Assembly (NCBI RefSeq): GCF_036785885.1 | Contig: NC_092320.1 | Span: forward strand, 15,253,557-15,317,556 | Source: Coffea arabica | Lineage: Eukaryota; Streptophyta; Magnoliopsida; Gentianales; Rubiaceae | Reading direction: 5' to 3' | DNA length: 64,000 bases | Part shown: one piece after another, positions 38,101 through 50,313 of the stretch | Position numbering within the stretch: position 1 is the first letter of the stretch | How the letters are laid out: each line of letters starts with the position of its first letter | Program-made: the position numbers and the translations under genes | The notes under the pieces: model-generated | Database searches by the model: none | Seen by the model: only the letters and a program-made list of their open reading frames with translations | Told to the model about the DNA's origin: nothing

Positions 38101-40774
38101 ATTCTTTACCAACGTGATCGGATAAGATTTGCTTGGTTTGATAGGGCAAGTGTGTACTTTATCGCACTTGATCTAACTTAACTAATCACTTGATATCTCA
38201 TTCATGCTTGTACAAGTAATTTGATTTGCATTGACTTGTACTTGTATTTGTACTTGTGTTTGACTTGTAAATACCGAGCGGCAGCATGTACCACACTCGA
38301 TCCGAGTGGGAAATGTCTCTTATTCCCGTCTCCGTAGTTTTTCTCTTGACTAAGTCGATTGGTCTTCGACTATGTTGACTACTTGGAAACCCAAACCCCA
38401 CTGGCTAGTTAATCGAGTCGAGTCGGCAAGGGTTTGGTCGATTAGATAACGAACCATAGGTCTCTTGTTTTGTCGAGTGGATTGATACCTTCTCGATTAA
38501 TCGATATACTCGAGTATTACCACACGTGTTTATTTTAGCGTTCGAGTCTGGTAAAGGGGTTGAATGGTGGACGGAAATTGATGTTTAGTGGGGCACTACT
38601 GGATTTGTTACTTTACTCGAAAGTTGACGGAGTATCAACTACTACTTTATTAAATTCTGGTAAAGCAACGGAAATTTGGCTCCTGAGAGCCATTTGTATT
38701 TTTATATTTTGAAATGATTATTACTTATCGTGTTATTGTTTCTTTTTTACAAAAAACTTTACACTTGCTCATTTTTTATATTTGCTATTTGAAGTGTTAT
38801 TACTCATTTTCTTGATTTGTTATACTCGCTACTTTGATACTTGCACTTTGAATAATGGTCAACTTGCTATTTGAAATCTCATTGAGGTTTAGCTCACCCA
38901 ATTCCGTTAAATTTATTTTCCTTACAGGGGGAACGAGCTAGGCGTGAGAATGGTACATGCTAGTATAGTCTAGTTTTGAACTTTTGCGATTGTACTCGCA
39001 TTAGTGCTTGATTAGGGTTGAATGTATCTGGAACTCAAATCTTTTGTTATATTTGGAATGGTCTAAATGTTTGAGATAGAAATGAATGTACATGTACGTT
39101 CCACACTTGAGAACTATTAGTCCATTTACGCTTGAGATTGTGAACTGTTTTATTTGGAGTGAGTAAGTGAGTCTTGACGAGAGTTGGACAGGCGGTTTGC
39201 TAAACCCCGAAGTACATCTTAAGGGGAGGTGGGGTCATCACATGCCATGCCTTATAATGTCTGGTTTGAGCTATTCAAGGGCAAAATGAAATATCAGAAG
39301 AAAAACGTATGGGAAAAGGCCAAAATATATCTTGGGGCATTCTTTAGGTCAGTTTTAAAATTATCATTGTAATTATCTTGGTCATGTCTTTTGATTTTTT
39401 TTCTTTTTTTTTATTGCTTTAATCTGAAAATTTTGTCAAAAATTTATAGTGAGCTTATGTAATCAATGTTGAAAGCTCATGAAAACGGCTTCAAAGTTCA
39501 TTATAGAATTGGTATCGTTGTATATGTGGAGAAGGAAGGGGACCATGATCATATTGTGAAAAAATGCAAGTTCACATACTTGGATATTGCTAATGGTATT
39601 CTTAGCAAATTGAGCGTCCTTGTATCTTTTTTATATTGTCTAAACTATTTATTCTCTCCTAATCTACTATTGGTATGAGTGCAAAGGGGTTTTTACGCAG
39701 ACAACATGAAATGGTTTTGGGAAAAGGTGGATACATTCCATATGGGATGCTGATGTTTTAGTGCAGCACCACAGCATCTCAAAGATTTCATTGCTACACC
39801 ATCACATAATTTTTAAGCATTGATTTCATTTTTTGTTAAAATTGTGATTTTTTTAGTAAGTTATACCTTGCATTGATGTGGTAATAAGAGTACACAAGGG
39901 AGGGGATCCCCTAAACAACTTTACAATAGAAAGAAAACTAACATCTTAAAATAAAATACACTATACAAATATTAGACTAAGCAAATATAAATTTGGGAAG
40001 ATTCATCTCAAAACACAACAGCAGTGTTTCAGAACTTGCTTTAAATTGCTTGCAGCCCACTGCCATGCCTCGAATGACGTAGACATATTGCTTAAAAACA
40101 CTGACATTCCAGTAGATCCAAACCTTGTAGAATGTTGCAGAAAAAACTATCCTTCTTACTATAGGGACAAAGGAAACCAGAGAATAGTTCAATATAATCC
40201 ATGATCATATTGTGAAAAAATGCAAGTTCATTTATTTGGAAATTGCTAATGATATTCTTAGCAAACTGAGTGTCCTTCTATCTTTTTGATATTGCCTTAA
40301 CTATTTATTCTCTCTTAATCTACTATTGGTGTGAGTGGAAGGGGATCCTTACGTAGACGACATGAAATGGTTTTGGGAAAATGTGGATACATTCCTTAAG
40401 GGGTGCAGATGTTTTAGTACAGCACCACAACATCTCAAAGAGCCCAGCAGATGTTTTATTGCTGATGTTTTAGTCCTGGAAGGTAGATAGACACAGACTC
40501 CAAGCATCCTTAGATCTAAATTAGTATTCCATGGCAACTTTGCTGTTGCCTTGCTGGTTGACTCCTATAAAGTGAAACTGATCGGGCTATGGACTGTTCT
40601 TATTTTTGGAAGTCTTCAAGGAAAGCTGACTTCATCTATCTAATTTTCGTAATTAAATTTCTGTAGTGGATAGTCTAATTTTCATATATATGTCACCTAA
40701 TGTAAAGAGGCAATTAAGAGATATTTCAATTTCCAAGCATATTCTAATTCTAAAATATAGTTACAAAAATAGGG
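35182..40774. repeat. Array unit 8 (split by a solo LTR and rearranged at its end)
   Basis: The LTR at 35658-39242 splits the first gene-fragment exon. After the second exon (about 39450-39620) and the LINE C-terminal piece (39977-40192, minus), the sequence re-enters a second partial copy of the second exon at about 40197-40262 (CATGATCATATTGTG). It then skips most of the LINE linker before a fragment of the DUF4283 piece. The junctions at about 40196 and 40440-40535 look like old illegitimate recombination. Confidence 0.82.
35658..39242 (+). mobile_element. Solo LTR, 3585 bp, with 5-bp target duplication
   Basis: The element begins TGTGAGACCGCAAAATTTTA and ends GGGGTCATCACA, with TGCCA repeated on both flanks (35653-35657 and 39243-39247). 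The reverse complement of its end (TGTGATGACCCCACCTCCCC) matches the beginning of the LTR at 21815, so the two are diverged members of one family in opposite orientation. Both share an internal stretch around the GTGTACTTTATCGCACT region. Minus-strand frames within it (for example 37717-38070) show no retroviral domain and are not called. Confidence 0.8.
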
Positions 40775-41339
40775 GATGAAACCCAACGCGACGCGCGGGT
40801 GTTGGGTGTCTTTTTTAAAAATTTTTTACATGACTTTTTAGAAAAAAATACAATAAGATTGAGAAAGCAAAAAGTATTGCAGATATAATTTATTAAAAAA
40901 AACATGTATATAATGTATGTATTATATCAGTTGAAGTAGAATTACCCATAAAGAAATTCTTTCACGCCCTACACAGAAATAAAGTTAATTTTTAAGTGTA
41001 CATAGTATTTTTTTCTACATATGTTAATCAACAGCACAGAAGGAAATGTCAAAAAAATGCTAACTAAATAACATAATAAGAAAACATCCAAAGTTAAAGT
41101 TCTAATATGTTACATTTATTATTCAACATCAACATAATAAATGAGAGCAAATTTTTTTTTTAATGTCAAATAGATAATTCCCATCCTTATACTACATCTC
41201 ATTTCAAGATTAAAAATGTTTAACATTTACCTTTGTTCTTAACTAGTTTTATCTCATCCACATCAATTTTGACAAGTCTGACACTCGAAAAGAAAGAGTG
41301 AACCTTATAAATATATTATGGAAAGCTCAAAACATCACA

Positions 41340-42400
41340 CAAATATTTTGCAGATATAGAGCCGTGAATTGACTTTCTTTTATAGCTTTTAGTTATCACA
41401 CTGCACCTATGAACATGAGCCCTAACTAGGAGCCGCAAGATAATGACACTAAACCAACAAGTGAATAGAGCAAAGTTGTAATAAGATTAATATTGATGCA
41501 TAATGTTCTAGAAGCATAATACGTTACATTATATAGCATTCATGAATACAAAAATCAATTTGCTCACTAGTGAACCACAAATGAGCATCTCAACTTATTA
41601 GGACCACCAGGGAAGGTGCATACAACAAATTGGTGAAGTGAAGGACAAATGTCATCATAAAATAAATTACAAATTAATTTATGCATCAATTTTTGTGATA
41701 ATAATAAGAAGATAACATTCGCAAAAAATGTATTACATAATTAAATTTCTGTAGTGGATAGTCTAATTTTCATATATATGCCACCTAACTTAAAGAGGAA
41801 ATTAAGAGATATTTCAATTTTCAAACATATTCTAATTTTGAAATATAGTTACAAAAATAGGGGATGAAACCCCGTGCAACGTGTGGGTGTTGGGTGCCTT
41901 TTTTCTAAAATTTTTTACATGATTTCAAGAAAAATACAATAAGATTGAGAAAACAGAAAGTATTTTAGATATAAGTTATTAAAAAAAAAACGTGTATATA
42001 AAGTAAGTATCATATCAGTTGAAGTAGAATTACCCATAAACAAATCCTTTCATACCCTGCACAAAAATAAAGTTAATTTTTAAGTGCACATAATATATTT
42101 TTTCTACATATGTTAATCAAGAACACAGAAGGAATTGTCAAAAAAATGCTAACTGAATAACATAATCAGAAGACATCCAGAGTTGAAGTTATAATATGTT
42201 ACGTTTTATTATTCAATATCAACATAACAAATGAGAGCAAAAACTTGTTTTTTAATGTCAAATAAATAATTCCACCCTTATACTACATCTCATTACAAGA
42301 TTAAAAAAGCTTAACACTTAACTTTGTTCTTAACTAGTTTTATCTTATCCACGTTAATTTTGACAAACCTGACACTCGAAAAGAAAACACAAGAAAGATA
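41340..42400 (+). repeat. Dispersed repeat, copy C
   Basis: The same repeat as at 12.7-14.1 kb, nearly end to end: TATAGAGCCGTGAATTGACT at about 41357, CTCACTAGTGAACCACAAAT at 41562, the hairpin at 41863 and the GTTCTTAACTAGTTTTATCT end at about 42327. Together with the array's last hairpin at 40775 it forms the right border of the repeat block. It is non-coding. Confidence 0.8.
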
Positions 42401-43139
42401 ATATAGTCAAGTTAACAAAATTTCATGCTTCCATTATTTGTACTCCAAGTTTCACCACATATCAATACCCACTTTAAAAGACGAAGATAACCCTTAATGC
42501 AGTTGAAATTCAAAGATGAGTTTGACAAAAACTCATTCTTATATAGTATAAGGAATTAATTGCACAATAAAAATCATACTTCAATTAAATGTGTCTATAA
42601 CACCATTTCAGTAATTATGCCAACACATAAACTTATATGAGTTGTACTTGATGCAAAAAACGATTGTAAAATAATCCTATATTCCAGGAATACCCAAATA
42701 TCTCAATAAATTAAAGCTTTAAATGTACAAATATGAGGACATTTCCGTAAACGTACTCAAAAGCATGCTGCCGTCAATTGTACCGAAAGTTTTAAAAAAA
42801 TTATACATCATTGCATATTTCCAAAATGCCCCTATTCATACGGTTGAAATTCAAAACCCTTCTTTGACCACAACTCATTCTTATATAGTATGAGCATATA
42901 TGTATGACTAAGACAAAACACAAGGAACCAATAGGGTGATGTTGTGGCAAAAAACTAGAATATAGAAGAAGTGGTAGGCTGGTTTTAGTCAAATAAACTA
43001 GTTAATCGAATAGGAAAAGATTTTGCAAAGGATTCCGGAATAAAATGTCTAGCTATCGATTATCTCGATCAACTTATATAGCTGAGAGAAATTGATTAGA
43101 TTGTAATAGTTGCTATGATGCATACATTTACATACTCCT
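42401..43139. other. Intergenic, with two related promoter-like pieces
   Basis: A motif containing ACTCATTCTTATATAGTATA occurs at about 42528 and again, slightly changed, at about 42865, each after GTTGAAATTCAAA. This looks like a short local duplication. No gene is seen. Confidence 0.4.
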
Positions 43140-44335
43140 TTAGAGCGATATGTTCATCTAATGCATCAATTCTAGCGTACAATAGAAGTTTATCATCTTC
43201 TTCCTTGCTTATGCACGGAGGAGAAGAAGCAGGAGAAATAGTGAAAATAGACAATGTAAAAACATTCAGTTCCTCTTTCTGTTTCTCCTGATCATCCCTA
43301 TCAACACAAGGGGACTAAAGGGTAGCATATTTAAAGGAAGCAATCCATAAGAGTGAAAATTCACTAGGCTTTTCGGGTAACAAAGATTCATCATTCGTCA
43401 ATATAATAACGTGGACAAGAAAGGCAACCACATGTGTGAAACATACCCTCAACAGCACCATTGAACCAAGATGGTGAGCGTTTGCCAAATACCTCGATCT
43501 GGGACACCTTTGTCACGTTAGGGGCGAATATGTAGTCACTGTCCACAATCAGGGTATGCCCCTTATGAGAGCTTAGTGTATCTGAATCAAAAACTTTGCA
43601 GAATAATCTTCTATGGACATCATAGCATGAAACAGTTAGATGAGATGGCCAGCCTATCTTAGTCAAGATGTGACACTAGGGAACAAATTTATCCTTTATG
43701 ACAGGCAGGTCAGTAAATCCATAGGATGCCATTGCCAAGACCGGATTGGATCGTGAGACAATTTCAAATCCAAATACTTGCCCCATGCATAAAAAGGTTG
43801 TTCCAGAATTTCATTCTTAGATAGGGCTATGCCTCTAAGCATATAAAGTTTGTAGTCAACTACTTGGTAACAAAGAAGGCTCAAGTTTGGTTGCAATCAT
43901 ATCAGGACCTACAAACCACCTTCTTGCAGGATGTGCTATATCGTAAAAGAACATGGACCACAAAATTTTGTGGCACAAAACTGTAGGATACAATAGGTCA
44001 GACTCCCAGATTTCGCCTCCCAAACTGTAATCAAGGTTCCATATGAACCGAAAGTAAGACGCCGATGTCTTCTACTGGATATTGCATATCTAGTTTCATA
44101 GCACAAAGACTAGTACCACTAACTGCACCCTTACCCACATTTTTTTTGTTAGCATTATTTCAATCAATTGCATACCAATACTTTTTTGGTGAAGAGAATC
44201 ATCAGCAATTAGCTCCTTAACAAGAAAATAGAAGGAAGATTTCTCTCCTACTACTTCTTTCGAGTCAAAAACCCTTGCCTTCTTTTTCTCCTGCCTCTCC
44301 ATCTTTCCAAAAGATCTAGTATTTGCTTTGGTCAT
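43140..44335 (-). pseudogene. Broken copy (P1) of a local unrecognised gene family
   Basis: It begins at an ATG at 44335 (MTKANTRSFGK, then KKKARVFDSKEVV, SSFYFLVKELIADD) and can be followed to about 43140 through several frames. Identifiable pieces are WNLDYSLGGEIWESDLLYPTV, FFYDIAHPARRWFVGPDMIA, GQVFGFE/YLDLKLSHDP, FDSDTLSSHKGHTLIVDSDY, FAPNVTKVSQIEVFGK, SWFNGAVEGMFHTCGC and LDEHIAL. Stops and frameshifts occur about every 60-90 codons, so it is dead. The strand-rich, Trp/Gly-dotted pieces would fit a plant F-box/kelch-type beta-propeller, but I do not recognise a named family. Confidence 0.6.
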
Positions 44336-44547
44336 GGAAACCCTGGTTAGGATTATTTCTTCTTGAGAAAGTTTCTGTCTTTCTTATTTATAAAGTGAAA
44401 ATCTAAAATATCTCTCTTTGTATCAAGTAATTAATAGCTCTTTCTGAACTATTCCCTATCTTTCATTGAATTCCTGAATTTTATCCTGACTTCTATGCCA
44501 TATTTTGGGCTGATGAATTTGGGGTTTATATTAGAGTACTGATATTA

Positions 44548-44950
44548 CTTCCTCTATCCCATTTTGATAGTTTTAGTTTTTTTTAACACAGTTTAAGAAA
44601 AAATAGTTAATTTTGTTGGAAAAACAAATTTAGATTGCTATTTTTCTAAAATACTCTTACATTAAATAGAGTACAACTTTATATTAATTATTCATGAAAA
44701 CTTGAATTGATGGTTTATAAGAATTTGAATTGATGGTCAAGAAAAAATCAATCCTCATTTTACATTAAATGGGATAGGTTATATTCAATAATTATCTATA
44801 TTAAATAAGATAGTTTATACTAATAGCAACCTACATTGAATAAGAGTATTTTAGAGAAATTAAAAGATAACTACATTCTTTAGTTGGAAAGTGGACTACA
44901 ATTTAGAACAGACGAACAAGAAAAACAGGACTATCAAAATGGGACAGAAG
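44548..44950. mobile_element. Stowaway-like (Tc1/mariner-type) MITE
   Basis: Inverted ends: CTTCCTCTATCCCATTTTGA at the left and, in reverse complement, CTTCTGTCCCATTTTGATAG at the right. A TA dinucleotide flanks both sides (44546-44547 and 44951-44952), as expected for Tc1/mariner targets. The 403-bp interior is AT-rich with short internal repeats (ACATTAAAT-type). It sits just upstream of the P1 start, possibly in its old promoter. Confidence 0.7.
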
Positions 44951-46600
44951 TAGTATTTGGAATTAAATTTAGGGTCAAATTAGTAATTTTGGGCCCACGA
45001 AAGAAGTTAAAATACCAGATCTATCTAACGGGCCAATGGGCTCTTGTTAAGATTTACTTAAGATGTTAAATTTTTTTAAAAAGTAAAATTAATTAGAGAA
45101 GTGTATAAATGCAAGAAAAGATGATAATTGCTGCTGTATGCATAACATGATAGGTTGGATATGATTTAGATGCGCAATTGAGTGCCCATTATACATCTAT
45201 TTAACATTTCTAAAAATACTAATAAAATTCATCAATCTAATTTGAATAGTCTAATTTTCATGTATACAGTATACTGAATACGGCAGCCAATGGAGCAATT
45301 CAAAGATATTCCCTACCTAATTTGAATACCATTAAAAAAAAAAAACGATTTGACTTTTAGGTATTAGGTTATTGAAAAAATATATTAATTCGTGAAAGAA
45401 GTCACAATTCAGGGTATGTAAGAAATGTGAGTATCTATTAATATGATAACTTAAATGTGACTTAGGTGTCTTAACGAATACCCGATGAATACCCAATGAG
45501 AACTAATTAAGAAAATCTATCAAATAAATAAATAGGTATTTAAGCTGAATCTGACATTTATGATGTAGACAAGATATATAGGAGAGATCAAGGTGGGGGG
45601 TAGGCGGTAGATTATGGCCAAAAACAGATTGAAAATGAATACTGGAAGTCAATTCGGCTACTTTAATTAGCAAACGTTCTACTAAAGGTCCTAGAGCTAG
45701 ACATTTCATCATCTATATAATGAGGGATTTGATAGCTACGTGCAATCCACATGATTTTGATTAGTAATGAAAATTGCAACGAAGTCAAGGCCGATTGTCC
45801 TAATCATCATGGTCTACAAAGCGGGTTAATACTTAGGACACAGATTAAGCTTTGTCACAATTCACGATTCAGAAGAAAGATCAGGCACGAAAGACTTCCA
45901 TCCATGTTGCTGGCGCTGCTACATATTAGCTAGAAATTTGCTTGAAATCTCAATTGTTGATCCATGCTCAATAGAATTTGACCTAAAACCATCCTACTTT
46001 CCATGCTAAAATTAACAATATCTTCTCAAGCCAAATCTAAGTTTTACCCGGGTAGACTATGAACGCAAATTATATTTTCGTTACTCCTCAGTATTTTTAT
46101 CTCAGTTGAATGGTATATCGAGATTTTATGTACATATCAGAGTGTCGAAGTGACAAAATTAAGCTTAAGACATACCCTAGTATAGATGAATTATTTACTC
46201 ACACAGTTGATAGGTTCATTTATCAATATTGATTTGTCATTTTAAAGTGCTTTAAAATGGGACACAAAATTGAAAGCAAGGGGTTATCTTCCGAAGAGAG
46301 TTGAGGAGTATGAGGGATCAAAGAATAGGGATAATAAGGAGGATTTTGTTTTTCAAATAGATTGAGAAGTGAGTTTTTCCCTAAATTAAACAATATAGAT
46401 TTACGAAGAAAATATCGTAAATTTGCAATTTACGGATACGCAGGATTTCCACTTTAGACAGAATTTAATTATTTTGTCTTCCAGAAGCTATTTTGGTCAT
46501 CAAGAAAAGAGCAGTTTGCCGTTTAGTCTAAGTTTGCGGAAAGATTAGAAAGAAATTTGTTTTTGGTATGAAAATTCTACTCAAATGAGCCAGATAAGTT
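44951..46600. other. Intergenic, with relics of the dispersed repeat and of a duplicated promoter
   Basis: About 45245-45325 (TAGTCTAATTTTCATGTATA, then GGAGCAATTCAAAGATATTC) is an old diverged piece of the hairpin repeat. About 45545-45720 (CTGAATCTGACATTTATGAT onward) matches about 62245-62430, and about 46050-46075 (GGGTAGACTATGAACGCAAA) matches 48138-48165. These are signs of segmental duplication around the local gene family. No intact gene is seen. Confidence 0.5.
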
Positions 46601-47123
46601 TCTATGCCTCACCTTCGGAACAATGGCAGAGCAGAGGGAGGAATTTCAGGACTGAAAATAAAAAGTGTATTTTAGGCTTGCTAGTGACTGAAAATAAAAG
46701 TGAAGAAACTCCCACTGCAAGGGCTGCTACAACGTCTACGTTTACTTCCAACCCTAGCGCAAGATGTTCATCTAATCCATACATCAATTCAAGCATACAG
46801 TAGAGGTATGCCATGCTCCATGGTCGTCGGGGAAGCAGGAGAAACCGTGAAAACAGACAACCTAACAACACTTGATCCCTCTTCATCATCCCAATCAACA
46901 AAAGGGACCAAAGGGTAGCATATTTAAAGGGAGCAATCCGCAGGAGTGAAAATACAGTAGGGTCTTCAGGGGACAAAGATTCACCATAAATCATCAATAT
47001 AACCACTTGGACGAGAAAGGCAATCACAAGTGCAAAACATACGCTCAACAGAACCATGGAACCAAGGTGGTGAGCAGCGGTTACCAAATACCCCGTCTGC
47101 TAACACATTTGTTGCGTTAGGGA

Positions 47124-47708
47124 TAGAGCTGTAAACGAGTCGAATCGAACCGATTATCTCATGTTTGAGCTCTGTTCATTAAACAATTCGAACAACGTTC
47201 GTGTTCGTTCGTTAATTTTCGAACTCCAAACCTGTATTCGTGTACGGCTCGTTAAGCAAAATTCATGTTCGAGTTCGAGTTCGACTCGTTTAACATAAAC
47301 GAGCCGTTCGCGAACATACTCGAAATGCTCGAATCCAAATTATTTTAAGCCTTGAATATGCCATACAAATCATTAATCATTCTAAAAAATAATTAAAGCA
47401 CTAAGTGATTTAATTCTATTATTCATTAACTATATAACTAACATTAACATAAAAATAACAAATAAAACCCTCCAAATATAAAAGTCTAGCCATAAAATTA
47501 ACCCTAAAATTTGTCAAATGATAATTATGTCCATGTTCGCGAACATTCGTTAAAACTCGCGAACATACTCATGTTCGCTTGATTATTAATTGAACAAAAA
47601 AATTCGTTCGAACTCGATTCATTTAAGGTTTCGAACGAGTCTTTCACGAACACGAACGTGTCGAAATGAACCGAATTACTGAACTATTCGGTTCGTTTAA
47701 CAGCTCTA
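47124..47708. mobile_element. Non-autonomous hAT-like element, 585 bp, 8-bp target duplication
   Basis: The left end TAGAGCTGTAAACGAGTCGA and the right end TTCGTTTAACAGCTCTA are inverted copies. GTTAGGGA flanks both sides (47116-47123 and 47709-47716). The 8-bp duplication and the TAGAGCTGT-type termini are those of hAT elements. The interior is rich in TTCGAACG-like subterminal motifs (CGAACACGAACGTG, TCGTGTTCGTTCG) and has no transposase. Its removal restores co-linearity of P2 with P1. Confidence 0.85.
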
Positions 47709-47847
47709 GTTAGGGACGAACATGTAGTCCTCATCCACAACCAGGGTGTGTGCATCGTAAAAGCTCAGTACATCAGAATCAGAAACTCCGCGAAATAATT
47801 TTTTGCGGAAATCATATATAGCATACAACAATTTTTTGAGGATAGCC

Positions 47848-47930
47848 TATCCTAACCAAGATGTGGCGGTGAGGGTCAAATTTTCCTATCCTAACCTAAC
47901 CAAGATGTGGCGGTGAGGGTCAAATTTTCC
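47848..47930. repeat. Short tandem duplication (about 40 bp) within P2
   Basis: TATCCTAACCAAGATGTGGC and the following GGTGAGGGTCAAATTTTCC occur twice in direct succession; the second copy has an extra CTAAC. The duplication shifts the frame, further evidence that P2 is not functional. Confidence 0.85.
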
Positions 47931-48110
47931 TCTCATAATAGGCAGTTCAAAGGCTGAGGGAGAATTCCCTACAGAAAAAGGGGCCGGGTGGTAAATCCAG
48001 TGAATGCCATTGTCCAATCAAGGGAGGATGGTGTTGAGATAAACCAGCCAAATACGGCGATAGATCCAAACACTCGCCCCATGGATTTGCTGTCTCGTAA
48101 AAGAAGATGA

Positions 48111-48627
48111 ACTCAAGCCAAACGGAACTTTTGTTCGGGTAGACTATGAACTCAAATTATATTTTCTTTAATTTGATCTATAGTTTGTTGTAGGCGCCCT
48201 CATCATGTATCCAGTGAATGATATTGACTCGATTTTGTAATGAAGCACATTCGCTTTTAAACCGCTTTACAATTTTGACAGTTTTCGTGTATACAAACAT
48301 AATTTTAACTCATGATTCTTTATTAGTAATCTAATTCTTAATAAAATAGTTTGGTTATAATTCGTGGGTAAAATCCTCCATCTAATAAGTTTTCATGTAT
48401 CCATCAGATTTCTAGTTGTTTAAGGTGATATTCAGTGGTCAAAATATCTTGCGGGCTAAATATTGGGCTGATATATTTCAGCTCTTAACAAATTCTGGAG
48501 CAGTTGTTTTTTTTTTTTCCTTCCCAAAAATTAAAAAACTTTGTAATCTCTGCCCCTACTCCACTAGCTATACCATGCCCTGCTTTGGAATCGAACCCGT
48601 TAGCATTTGGTCCAAATTCTTCTTTTT
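48111..48627. other. Intergenic; no gene recognised
   Basis: AT-rich sequence between the P2 relic and the LINE tail. A stretch near 48138 duplicates one at about 46050. A T-run lies at about 48507-48519. Nothing else is supported. Confidence 0.4.
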
Positions 48628-49370
48628 TTTTTGAAGGCATAATTGTAAACCTTTATTGATGTCAAAAAATGTAGCTTTATAAGAAAAATAAGAATCTCAA
48701 ATACAAGAACCTATAACATGTACAATAGGAATTAGGAGAAACATTTATTAGGGGATGAGCCCCATTCCAAGCCAACTTCCAGGTTTCTTGAGTTCTTGGA
48801 ATTTTTCCCCAGGCAAGCATCACATGTTGGATTTCATCCACAATTTCCATCATAATGCCCATATTTGTCACTGATTTAGATTGGAACAAAGCAACATTCC
48901 GGGCTCTCCAAATATGATAAACCATGAAAACAAATGCTAGCCTTTTGAATCTGGATAGAAAGGAATCTCCAACCCACTGGTGAGCAATCTAAAATAACTC
49001 ATCTTCTAACGAGTAATGATCTCTATAGGTAAAACAAAGGTGTTGCACTTTTTGCTAAACTGATTTAGTCACCTAGCATTCAAAAAAGAGATGATCAGTG
49101 CTCTCGTCCTGCTCTTTGCAAAGAACACACATTTCAGGGTTTACCGGCACTCTCTGTCGCCTTAATCTGTCAAGAGTAGCTAGCTTGCGCTCACATAGGA
49201 GCCAGAGAATGAATGAAAAGCGTGGAATATTGCCTTTACCCCAGACCAACTTGTGCTAGTAAACAACAATTGTCTACTGTCGCAAAGCTACCAATGCAGA
49301 TTTCACAATAAAAACTCCAGTTTTATCGGGCAATCAATGAACTTGATTTTCATAGTCTAGTCCAAATTCT
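48628..49370 (-). pseudogene. 5'-truncated LINE (non-LTR retrotransposon) ORF2 C-terminus with poly(A)
   Basis: On the minus strand the translated pieces form the zinc-binding (zf-RVT) region typical of plant L1-type LINE ORF2: WGKGNIPRFSFILWLLCERK, LRRQRVPVNPEMCVLCKEQD, STDHLFFEC, then AFVFMVYHIWRARNVALFQS. The Cys/His spacing CxxC...HxxxxC is visible. Several stops interrupt it, so it is dead. A tail of nine As (seen as Ts at about 48626-48634) ends it. It is a different LINE family from the one in the array. Confidence 0.75.
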
Positions 49371-49980
49371 GGTGAATTTTAAAAGGGAAAGTCGATCAAA
49401 TGTCTCTCATATTTTACCAAATGAATTTTTTCGTCATTCACTTTTATGATGATAACTTTACATCCCTTTCAAAATCAAATTAGTAAAAGTTTGGTCCCAA
49501 CCTAGATTTTCAACCACTTTTGACCCTGAATTTATTATGTAACTCACATAAGATCATTATGTTAGGGGCAAAAACGTAAGATCATGTTTGTAGTTAAACA
49601 AATGATTTGATTCATATTTATTTCTGTCTCTAAAACAAAGTAAGATCTAATCCGAATCACATTCATTTTTCTTTTAAAAAAGTAAGATCGGATCCAATTA
49701 TATTCATTTTTGCCACTGAAAAAGTGAGATCTGACCCTTTTGTACCTAAAAAAAAATGAATGAATTTGGGTTAATGGTGATTTTAAATTAAAAGTGGTCG
49801 AAAACTTAAACTCAGATCAATTTTGTTAAATTAAATTTATAGGGAATGTAAAATTAATATTTTAAAAATAAAGAATAAAAAAATTCATTTGAGAAAATAT
49901 GAGAACATTTTGAATGATTTTCCCATTCTAAAAGCAAGCTAGGTAGCATTCCAAGGATTCACAGTTAACACCACTTTACA
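49371..49980. other. Intergenic; nothing recognised
   Basis: Low-complexity AT-rich DNA with short imperfect direct repeats (AAGTAAGATCTRATCC-type at about 49638 and 49681). No gene or element boundary was found before the target duplication at 49981. Confidence 0.4.
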
Positions 49981-50313
49981 CCTCGGAAAGGGAAACCTTT
50001 ATGGTAGGAAGGCGTTCTACCGTAGGTAGAGGGGCAGAGCAGAGCATGACACGTGTATTTGGAAATAAAGGTGCTAACGGACCGGTTATGCTGTAGTCCT
50101 AACGCGCGTGGAGAATGTCAACCATATAGAAGCATTGTATGTGATTTGGTATATTTTAATACTCTATCATTTTCAAGACATTGATCAAACATGATCAGTT
50201 CAATTTCTTTCATTTTCTCCAAAAGCTCTCATTTTTTCTTTTTGTATCTTTTTCGTTTTCAATACATCAATTGGACCAAAAAAATAAAATAAAATTGAAA
50301 ATATGTAAAAGAA

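Larger units (their letters stand above)
15893..40670. repeat. Tandem array of eight composite units of about 2.32 kb, interrupted by two solo LTRs
   Basis: The hairpin landmark GATGAAACC recurs at 16178, 17943, 20406, 25886, 28208, 30532, 32862, 35182 and 40775. Subtracting the two LTR insertions with one copy of each target duplication, the spacings are 1765, 2463, 2324, 2322, 2324, 2330, 2320 and about 2003 bp. Each full unit has, in order, a hairpin repeat, a host-gene fragment on the plus strand with an intron of about 92 bp, and an internally deleted LINE on the minus strand. The inner units (3-7) are nearly uniform, while the outer ones (1, 2, 8) are rearranged. That is the pattern expected from unequal crossing-over homogenising the middle of an array. 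Confidence 0.9.
46601..48110 (-). pseudogene. Broken copy (P2) of the local gene family, disrupted by a hAT-like insertion
   Basis: It is co-linear with P1. Reading on the minus strand, the recognisable pieces are VVDEDYMFVPNATNVLADG, FGNRCSPPWFHGSVERMF, VVILMIYGESLSPEDPTVFS, IAPFKYATLWSLLL and LDEHLALGLEVN. The longest open piece is 46602-47087 (161 codons), which crosses between the frames seen in P1 and so probably includes an old frameshift. A 585-bp element sits inside the coding sequence at 47124-47708. The 5' part, compared with P1, is mostly missing beyond about 48.1 kb. Function is unrecognised. Confidence 0.6.

Noticed and set aside
15893..40670. Regularly spaced repeats resembling a CRISPR array
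   Set aside because: The period is about 2.3 kb, the repeats are composite transposon and gene debris, and the DNA is plant nuclear.
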